The notes under the pieces are model-generated. The model searched no databases and was not told where the DNA came from. It worked only from the letters and a program-made list of their open reading frames with translations. Below are positions 14,137 to 19,233 of a DNA stretch of 19,233 nucleotides, one piece after another. Location: positions 1-19,233 of the forward strand of contig JBDZUZ010000074.1 in assembly GCA_040255445.1 (NCBI GenBank). Reading direction: 5' to 3'. Made by a program: the position numbers and the translations under genes. This DNA is from JBDZUZ01 sp040255445. Its GTDB lineage: Bacteria > Planctomycetota > Phycisphaerae > Phycisphaerales > UBA1924. How positions within the stretch are numbered: the first letter of the stretch is position 1; each line of letters opens with the position of its first letter.

Positions 14137-14654
14137 CAACGGTCCGCTCCGCACTCCGGGCAGGTCTGCTGCCAAACGAGCAGTTCATGCCCGCACCCGG
14201 AGCAGTGCCCGCGTTGCCGTCGTCGCGAACCGCGAGCCAGCATCCACACGCCGATGCCGGCAGAGAGCGCGACAGCCGGCCACAGCGACACCACGAACGA
14301 GAATCGGTAGTCGGGTTCATCGGGCGCCCGACCCAGAGACGCCCATTGCCAGCGGTTCATCGTGCGAACATCGCCACGCTGCTCGACAAACAGGCCTGTT
14401 CCCTCTGTCAGGAACGGCGACCCCGGCTCAAGACTATCGAGCAACGAAGGGCCGCGCCGATGGGCCGCAAGCCAGCCACGGCGGAGTTGCAACTCCCAGA
14501 TGTCGTCGACCCAGTTGGCGGCGGGATCCGTGCAGCGTCGCCATCGAATCTCGAGCCCGCGTCGCCACGTGAGCACCACCGAGCACAGCAGCGCTGCTGC
14601 GACAAGCAGCAGCAGGCAACCGGCGATGCGACGTACAACGCGGCGGCGGGCCAT
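14136..14654 (-). CDS. Membrane protein with C-terminal zinc ribbon (paralog B)
   Basis: The 172-residue product shares the layout of its downstream neighbour: basic N-terminus, helix at about 10-29, a polar middle with many Trp and Arg (WELQLRRGWLAAHRRG), helix at about 119-140, a basic stop-transfer segment, then CSGCGHE (Cys151, Cys154) and CPECGA (Cys165, Cys168). ATG 14654 was chosen because GGAG lies 9 bases upstream; a TTG five codons earlier is also open. The similar length and architecture of the two adjacent genes suggest a tandem duplication that has diverged strongly outside the ribbon. It follows truA on the same strand after 52 bases and may be transcribed with it. The function is unknown. 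Confidence 0.75.
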   Translation of the reverse strand: MARRRVVRRIAGCLLLLVAAALLCSVVLTWRRGLEIRWRRCTDPAANWVDDIWELQLRRGWLAAHRRGPSLLDSLEPGSPFLTEGTGLFVEQRGDVRTMNRWQWASLGRAPDEPDYRFSFVVSLWPAVALSAGIGVWMLARGSRRRQRGHCSGCGHELLVWQQTCPECGADR

Positions 14655-14706
14655 GGCGGTTCTCCGCAACGCATCCTACCAGAGGTTGCATCTTGCTACA
14701 GCGGAG

Positions 14707-15774
14707 TCAGCCGTACCGGATCCACTCCAGGCACAACCCCGTCGGTGGCAATGTCGGCCCCGCATCGCGGCGGTCGCCGCTGGTGAGCGCCTTGTCGATG
14801 TCCGCCGCGGACATCCTCCCCTTGCCGACCTCCACCAGCGTGCCCGCGATGATGCGGACCATGTTCCACAGGAAGCCGCTGCCGCTGACATCGATGCGCA
14901 CGCGGCGGCCCTCGGCGACGGGCGGCAGTTCCGTCACGCTCAGCGCGTGGATCGTGCGCACCGTTGAGAGCCGGCCGTGGCCCGCGGCGGCGAAGGCGGC
15001 GAAGTCGTGCTCGCCGACGAGACGCTGCGCCGCCGCGGCCATGGCCTCGACATTCAGATCCGCCCAGATGTGCTGCACGTAGCGGCGGTCGAAGAGCGGC
15101 CGCAGCCCATCGCCGATCGGCGGCGGCGGGGCGACGTGCAGCGTGTACGAGTAGCCCTTGGACTCGACGCCCTTGATCGGGTCGAAGTCGTGCGGGACCG
15201 CCTCGCAGGCAAGCACCTGGACATCGTCGGGGAGGCGGCCGTTGATGGCGCGGAGCAGCCGCTGCGGGCCGCGGGCGAGGGGCCAGCCGGTGCGGGGCTT
15301 CTGCTTCGTGTCGGTGTCCGCTCCGGTGTCGACCTGAGCGGCGGCTTCTGGCGTTGCGGCGGGGCCTCGGTCACCCCTCGCATCGGGACCGTCAATATCT
15401 TCACTCGTCGCCGCGCTGCCCGTGGCACCTTCTGTCGCCGCGCCGAGCTCGCCTTCATTGCGCGGCTCGCACGAGAACGCCGCGACCTGCCCCCGCGCGT
15501 GCACACCCGAATCCGTCCGGCTTGCGCCGACGAGAGTCACCGGCTCGCGCACCACCGCGACCACCGCTTCCTCCACGACATGCTGCACTGTGCGCAGCTG
15601 CAGGCGGTCGAAGTCCTCGCCCTCGTTGCGGGTCCGCCCCACCACCAGCTTCTGATTGAGCGCCGCCCCCGGCGACGACCCGGCCGGCAGCGAGGCCGGA
15701 TCGCGCGGCTCCTGCTTCTGCCACCCGCAGAAGTCGGTCCCGTCGTAGGCGATGATGAGCTTGTAGCGAGGCAC
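14707..15774 (-). CDS. truA: tRNA pseudouridine(38-40) synthase with two insertions
   Basis: TruA converts uridines 38-40 in the tRNA anticodon arm to pseudouridine. Motifs are clear: YKLIIAYDGTDFCGWQKQ at the N-terminus, GASRTDSGVHARGQVAAF (Asp88 is the catalytic aspartate), DPIKGVESKGYSYTLH, VGEHDFAAFAAAG and the C-terminal SGSGFLWNMVRIIAGTLVEVGKG. At 355 residues it is much longer than the usual 245-280. The excess lies in two places: residues about 22-58, between GWQKQ and the RTVQ helix, and residues about 103-161, which are Ala/Gly/Asp/Thr-rich and low in complexity. GTG 15774 was chosen because the conserved strand begins three residues later; no ribosome binding site is obvious. The two zinc-ribbon genes follow on the same strand. 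Confidence 0.93.
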   Translation of the reverse strand: MPRYKLIIAYDGTDFCGWQKQEPRDPASLPAGSSPGAALNQKLVVGRTRNEGEDFDRLQLRTVQHVVEEAVVAVVREPVTLVGASRTDSGVHARGQVAAFSCEPRNEGELGAATEGATGSAATSEDIDGPDARGDRGPAATPEAAAQVDTGADTDTKQKPRTGWPLARGPQRLLRAINGRLPDDVQVLACEAVPHDFDPIKGVESKGYSYTLHVAPPPPIGDGLRPLFDRRYVQHIWADLNVEAMAAAAQRLVGEHDFAAFAAAGHGRLSTVRTIHALSVTELPPVAEGRRVRIDVSGSGFLWNMVRIIAGTLVEVGKGRMSAADIDKALTSGDRRDAGPTLPPTGLCLEWIRYG

Positions 15775-15930
15775 GGATCCAGCGTACGCCGGCGGCCTGC
15801 GGGGGCTGTCGTCCGGGCAATACGCAACCTCGCGCAACGTACAGAATTTTCTTGTCTCCGACCCTATGTGCTCTGCTTCCGATAAGCCCCGGGGGACACC
15901 ATAAATCTCGCTCCGGCAGTGCGTTCCGAC

Positions 15931-15992
15931 TTGTACACAGGCGGCGAACTCGTACACTCTCCGCCTTGAGAGAGACGGCGGCGCTCGCCGCC
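15931..15992 (+). promoter_or_regulatory. Possible promoter and 5' leader hairpin of the PEP-CTERM-like gene
   Basis: The 236-base gap between truA and the next gene (15775-16010) holds no gene. A possible sigma-70-like pair is TTGTAC at 15931-15936 and TACACT at 15953-15958, 16 bases apart. The match is moderate. Downstream, GGCGGC and GCCGCC (15977-15992, 4-base loop) form a leader hairpin just before the AGGAGAG ribosome binding site at about 15998-16004. Confidence 0.35.
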
Positions 15993-16010
15993 ACAACAGG
16001 AGAGAGAAAC

Positions 16011-17159
16011 ATGTCGATTCGTTCGAAGCTGTGCCGCGGCCTGGTCGCCGCGGCGGGTGTGATCGGTGCGGCGGCCGCATCGGCGAGCGGTCAGGCCTAC
16101 AGCCCGATCGCCTTCGGCCCCCTGGGCGGTCTGCCCTCGGGCCAGTACTTCACATCGGTGATCGATATCGCGGGCAGCGGCCAGACGTTCATCGGCGTTA
16201 CCAATCTGGGCACCGCCGTCTTCCGCACGCCCGGGCAGGATTACACCCTCGCCGGCGGTGGGAGCCCCTACAGCCTGTCGCGCAACGGCCAGACCGTCGG
16301 CGGCGGCACCTTCGGCAGCGCGCCACGCCGCTGGGATATCGCCAACGCCGTTGGGAATGTGATCAACTCAACCGCCATTACGCTCCCGCCGAGCACGTTC
16401 GTCACGAGCCCGGCGTACAACGTGAACTCGAACGGCACGCACTTCGCGTTCCCGACGCCGACCTCCATCGTCTTCGGCTCGACGTTCCGCACGGCGAACT
16501 CGGCGTTCCTCGCCGTGAACATCGGCGCTTTCGCGGGCGCGTACCGCGGCATCGCCTCCGATGCGCCGATCATGACGGTGCTGGGACACATCCCCGGCAA
16601 CGACACCAACGCGTACATGTGGAACTACGAGACAGATGCGATCGTTCCGTACCAGATGCCGGCGGGGGCGGGCTCGATCAGCCCGGGCAATGTCGGCGGA
16701 GCGATCTCGGCGGATGGGTCCCGCGCCGGCGGAACCGCGAGCATCGGCCCCGCGACGCTCCCGTACTGGTGGGACAACGGCGTGCCGCACGCCGTCCCGC
16801 TGCTCCCCGGCTCGGTCGTCGGTTCGGTCCTCGCGATGAACTACACCGGCACGCTCGCGGGCGGGCAGATGACCTTCACCGGCGGCCTGGGCAACCGCGC
16901 ATTCCTCACCGAACTCGATACGGGCATCGTCTACAACCTGCACGAGATGTACAGCGCGGCGGGGCTGCTCCCGGCGGGCTGGATCCTCCGGAGCACGCAG
17001 CACATCTCCGACGACGGCAGCCGGATCTTCTGTCTGGCGACCGCGCCGGATGGCACCCAGCGCATCGTCGATCTCCAAGGCAACTTTGTGCCGGCGCCCG
17101 GTCCGGTGGCGCTCCTGGCGGTCGGCGGGCTGGTGGCGCTGCGGCGGCGGCGCGATTGA
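16011..17159 (+). CDS. Secreted protein with PEP-CTERM-like sorting tail and HAF-like repeats
   Basis: The 382-residue product begins with a signal peptide (MSIRSKLCRGLVAAAG, cut near SASGQA). The body is rich in Gly, Thr, Asn and Ser with repeated beta-type segments such as AISADGSRAGGTA, YWWDNGVPHAVPLLPG and NRAFLTELDTGIVYNLHEM. These recall HAF-type repeats of extracellular beta-propeller-like proteins. The last 20 or so residues are PAPGPVALLAVGGLVALRR plus basic residues. This matches the PEP-CTERM plan (Pro-rich motif, membrane helix, Arg cluster) that exosortase recognises, but has PAPG in place of PEPG. No exosortase gene is in the window. The ATG at 16011 has an excellent AGGAGAG ribosome binding site; the frame upstream to 15852 lacks one. 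It is a single gene between a promoter region and a terminator. The ligand or function is unknown. Confidence 0.85.
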   Translation: MSIRSKLCRGLVAAAGVIGAAAASASGQAYSPIAFGPLGGLPSGQYFTSVIDIAGSGQTFIGVTNLGTAVFRTPGQDYTLAGGGSPYSLSRNGQTVGGGTFGSAPRRWDIANAVGNVINSTAITLPPSTFVTSPAYNVNSNGTHFAFPTPTSIVFGSTFRTANSAFLAVNIGAFAGAYRGIASDAPIMTVLGHIPGNDTNAYMWNYETDAIVPYQMPAGAGSISPGNVGGAISADGSRAGGTASIGPATLPYWWDNGVPHAVPLLPGSVVGSVLAMNYTGTLAGGQMTFTGGLGNRAFLTELDTGIVYNLHEMYSAAGLLPAGWILRSTQHISDDGSRIFCLATAPDGTQRIVDLQGNFVPAPGPVALLAVGGLVALRRRRD

Positions 17160-17188
17160 CTCTGGCTTGACAACTTCGCTCGCAAACC

Positions 17189-17211
17189 AGGGGCCCCGCA
17201 CCGGGGCCCCT
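17189..17211 (+). terminator. Hairpin terminator after the PEP-CTERM-like gene
   Basis: This is a perfect 10-bp stem AGGGGCCCCG/CGGGGCCCCT with loop CAC, followed by TTCTG, so the stem plus TTT end fits a factor-independent terminator. It lies 30 bases after the plus-strand stop and 28 bases beyond the convergent phosphatase stop, so it may serve both strands. Confidence 0.75.
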
Positions 17212-17238
17212 TTCTGTGCGCACGCCGGTTGCGGGCGC

Positions 17239-18594
17239 TTAGTCGACGTGCATCACCATCAGCGTGCGGTCGTCGGCGAGCGCTTCGTTGCCGCCGAACT
17301 CGTTCACGCTGTCGATGATGCCGTGCACCGTGCACTCCGCGCTCACGCGGCACTGGGCCAGCGCCTCGGCCAGGCGCTTCTCGCCGTAGAGCTCGCCCTG
17401 CTTGTTGCGGGTCTCGGTGATCCCGTCGGTAAAGATCACGAGCGTATCGCCCGCGTCGAGCGTGATCTCGCCCTGGCCGTAGGTCACGCTGTCGTCGATG
17501 CCCATCACCAGGCCGGCGTGCTTGCCGTCGACCGGCTCGACCCTGGTCGTGCCGCCGCGGCGGACCAGGGGCGGCGGGTGGCCGGCGTTCGCGTAGACGA
17601 GCCGGCCGCGGGCCGGGTCGAACACACCGTAGAACGCGGTGACGAAGCTGACATTCTCGCTGGTGTAGCGACGGACAAGTTCGCGGTTGACGAAGTTGAG
17701 CACCTCGCCGGGCGGCTCGGGGTCGCCGGGCATGAGGTGCGCGATGGCGTGGACAATCGCCATCAGGACGGCCGCGGGCGTGCCGTGACCGGCGACATCG
17801 GCGACGAAGATGCCCCACTTGCCGTCGGCGAGCTCGAAGAAGTCGTAGTAGTCGCCGCCGGCGTGGCGCGATGTCTCGTACGACGCGGCGAGCATCACGT
17901 TGGGGATCTTCGGGAGCTCACGCGGCAGGAGCGAGCGCTGCAGATCCGCGACGACCTTGAGCTCGCGGTCGATCGTCTCGTACGCCGCCTTGAGGTCGCT
18001 CGACAGCACCAGGTTGTTGGTGGCGCGCCCGAAGAGCGAGCTGATCCAGAATGCCTCGGGGAAGCGTTCGTGGTTGAAGCCGCCCGGCTCGGTGCGGAAC
18101 TGCACGATCATGTTCAGCGCTTCGCCGTTGTCGTAGTGCGGCATCGCGGCCAGCGAGCGGAACCCGTCGAGATATTCGAACGCCGGGTCGTCGGGGGAAG
18201 CGCAGAAGTCGTCGATGATCCGGGGTTCGGAGCCGGCGAGCAGTTCGCCCAGGAGGCCGCCCTTCATCACCGGGAGCCGTGCGCGGTCGCGCCATGGGTT
18301 GAGGTCTTCTTTGAAGCGTGAGCTGCGGGTGATGCGGTAGGAGCCTTCGGGCATGCCGCGGCGCGAGACCGAGACCATGCCGTCGGCGGGGAACAGCGCG
18401 CGGATGCGAGCGGCGTAGGCCTTGACCATCGCCTGCGGGTCGCTGTGGGTGCTCATGTCGCGCATGAGTTCGACGACCGTTGCGAGCCGCGTCTGCCAGT
18501 CGGACTCGCCCTGCTCGAGCGCGGGCAGTTCGATCGCGCCCGCGAGGCGAGTGCGATTCTGGTCCGTACGCGGCGTGGCTGCATCTTCCGCCAT
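17239..18594 (-). CDS. RsbU/SpoIIE-type PP2C serine phosphatase with GAF-like N-terminus
   Basis: The 451-residue product is cytoplasmic. Residues about 30-195 look like a GAF-type sensor (LATVVELMRDMSTHSDPQAM, a typical GAF lead-in). A linker helix (about 196-225) with LQRSLLP leads to a PPM/SpoIIE catalytic domain (about 230-450). The Mg/Mn-binding and catalytic motifs are intact: GGDYYDFF (246-253), VADVAGHG (264-271), YANAGHPPP, IFTDGITE (Asp390) and DDRT (441-444). Relatives dephosphorylate anti-sigma-factor antagonists (STAS proteins) in partner switching; no STAS protein or HATPase kinase is in the window, so the target is unknown. It starts 3 bases after the stop of a 35-residue membrane microprotein, so it is the last gene of a compact operon and is probably translationally coupled. 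Confidence 0.93.
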   Translation of the reverse strand: MAEDAATPRTDQNRTRLAGAIELPALEQGESDWQTRLATVVELMRDMSTHSDPQAMVKAYAARIRALFPADGMVSVSRRGMPEGSYRITRSSRFKEDLNPWRDRARLPVMKGGLLGELLAGSEPRIIDDFCASPDDPAFEYLDGFRSLAAMPHYDNGEALNMIVQFRTEPGGFNHERFPEAFWISSLFGRATNNLVLSSDLKAAYETIDRELKVVADLQRSLLPRELPKIPNVMLAASYETSRHAGGDYYDFFELADGKWGIFVADVAGHGTPAAVLMAIVHAIAHLMPGDPEPPGEVLNFVNRELVRRYTSENVSFVTAFYGVFDPARGRLVYANAGHPPPLVRRGGTTRVEPVDGKHAGLVMGIDDSVTYGQGEITLDAGDTLVIFTDGITETRNKQGELYGEKRLAEALAQCRVSAECTVHGIIDSVNEFGGNEALADDRTLMVMHVD

Positions 18595-18597
18595 GGG

Positions 18598-18705
18598 TTA
18601 CCGGCCGTCCTTCCGTTGCAGCACTTTCACCAGGATGGCGACGGCGAGCGCGACGCCGACCACCACCGCCGCGAACGCGATGCCGAACACGCCGATCGAG
18701 TTCAT
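18598..18705 (-). CDS. 35-residue single-helix membrane microprotein
   Basis: This is a short open frame from ATG 18705 to TAA 18598. It encodes MNSIGVFGIAFA, a continuous run of small and hydrophobic residues (about residues 4-28, Gly/Ala/Val/Leu-rich), then the basic end KVLQRKDGR. It is a single transmembrane helix with an expected N-out, C-in orientation. GGGGAG lies 6 bases before the ATG, the best ribosome binding site in this operon. The ATG overlaps the stop of the upstream gene (ATGA), and its stop is 3 bases before the phosphatase start. This packing argues that it is translated and tied to the phosphatase, perhaps as a membrane tether or regulator. The family is not recognised. Confidence 0.7.
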   Translation of the reverse strand: MNSIGVFGIAFAAVVVGVALAVAILVKVLQRKDGR

Positions 18706-19232
18706 GTTGCGCTCCCCGCGGCCGGCCTTGGTTCGTCTTCGCGATCGCCGCGGCCGTCGCTGCCCCCGTCGCCGACCTCGTCGCTGGCCCCGCTGACGAT
18801 CACGCTGACGATCACGCGCTCGCGATCATCCACCGGGGCCTTGAAGCGGCGGTGCTCGGCATCGGCCCACTGGTCCGCGATGCGCCACCACCACAGCGTG
18901 AAGGGCACGCCGATGACGACTACCAACGCGGAGGTGACGATGATCGCGGTCAGAATGGCAGCAACTCCCGCGGCGTGACGCCGCGTGGCCGGGGTTCTTC
19001 CCACCTTACCACCGCGCGACCGCGGCGGTTCGGTCGGTCTTCGAGCCCCGCTCGGAGCCCGTCTGATGCCGCGGAGCCGCGGCGGGATCCGCCCGGGGGC
19101 GGAATCAGCGGCCCAGAGCTCGACGACCTGCATGTCGCTCTTCTTCGCGTCGGCCGGGGGGGGCATCCGCACCTTCGTGAGCAGGTCGGAGAGCCCGTCG
19201 AGCTTCGAGGACATCTCCTGGCGCACCTCGCC
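18702..19232 (-). CDS. Membrane protein open to the window edge, start unclear
   Basis: The frame is open from the edge to TGA 18702. The C-terminal part is convincing: a membrane helix (AAILTAIIVTSALVVVIGVPFTLWWW), then WADAEHRRFKAPVDDRERVIVSVIVSG and an acidic Gly/Asp tail. The edge-proximal part also looks coding (VRQEMSSKLDGLSDLLTKVR, an amphipathic helix, GC-rich third positions). The 40 or so codons between them (about 18970-19095) are Arg/Pro/Gly-rich, with weaker codon bias and small GC hairpins, and look non-coding. So it may be one protein with a disordered linker, or two genes that happen to share a frame. In the second case, GGGAG at 18968-18964 sits 7 bases before an in-frame ATT at 18956. 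The stop overlaps the microprotein start (ATGA). The function is unknown. Confidence 0.5.
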   Translation of the reverse strand, partial: GEVRQEMSSKLDGLSDLLTKVRMPPPADAKKSDMQVVELWAADSAPGRIPPRLRGIRRAPSGARRPTEPPRSRGGKVGRTPATRRHAAGVAAILTAIIVTSALVVVIGVPFTLWWWRIADQWADAEHRRFKAPVDDRERVIVSVIVSGASDEVGDGGSDGRGDREDEPRPAAGSAT

Positions 19233-19233
19233 G

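Noticed and set aside
15775..16080. Longer N-terminus for truA
   Set aside because: The frame is open upstream, but it would cross the next gene's promoter and start and adds no conserved residues. The conserved YKLIIAYDGTDF begins right after GTG 15774.
17239..18594. Complete partner-switching module
   Set aside because: Only the phosphatase is present; no STAS antagonist, anti-sigma kinase or sigma factor gene is visible in the window.

Overview
The window comes from a GC-rich bacterium, most likely a planctomycete of the Phycisphaerae type. This is inferred from four things: a secreted protein with a PEP-CTERM-like sorting tail (PAPG, hydrophobic helix, RRRR), two small membrane proteins ending in a zinc ribbon of a style I associate with planctomycetes, a large Ser/Thr kinase fused to a STAND ATPase, and a bacterial-type pyruvate phosphate dikinase. 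No rRNA, tRNA, CRISPR array, transposase or phage gene was recognised.

Layout, left to right. Positions 1-96 are an in-frame piece of elongation factor Tu that stops abruptly and runs into a proline-coding repetitive stretch. trpC follows and overlaps by one base a secreted protein with a thioredoxin-like domain that has lost one redox cysteine. Next is an unrecognised 259-residue gene flanked by three copies of a perfect palindrome, then a convergent secreted SMP-30/gluconolactonase-like gene. A divergent intergenic region leads to a kinase-STAND-TPR protein and a small lipoprotein with an E/R-rich helix. A strong hairpin terminator separates these from the convergent ppdK (minus strand), which carries a Lys/Ala-rich N-terminal extension.

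On the right, pabB and a Nudix hydrolase overlap by ATGA and plausibly serve folate synthesis. They meet head-on a minus-strand row of truA and two paralogous membrane/zinc-ribbon genes. The truA product carries two unusual insertions. A divergent promoter region precedes the PEP-CTERM-type secreted protein and its terminator. The last block is a tightly packed minus-strand operon: a membrane protein reaching the window edge, a 35-residue one-helix microprotein and an RsbU/SpoIIE-type phosphatase with a GAF-like front half.

Most of the window is ordinary chromosomal housekeeping and signalling. The most noteworthy items are the palindromic repeat family with compensatory stem changes, the microprotein-phosphatase operon, the pabB-Nudix pair, the paired zinc-ribbon membrane proteins, the E/R helix lipoprotein, the basic tail on PPDK, and the abrupt tuf/trpC junction, which may be an assembly artefact.
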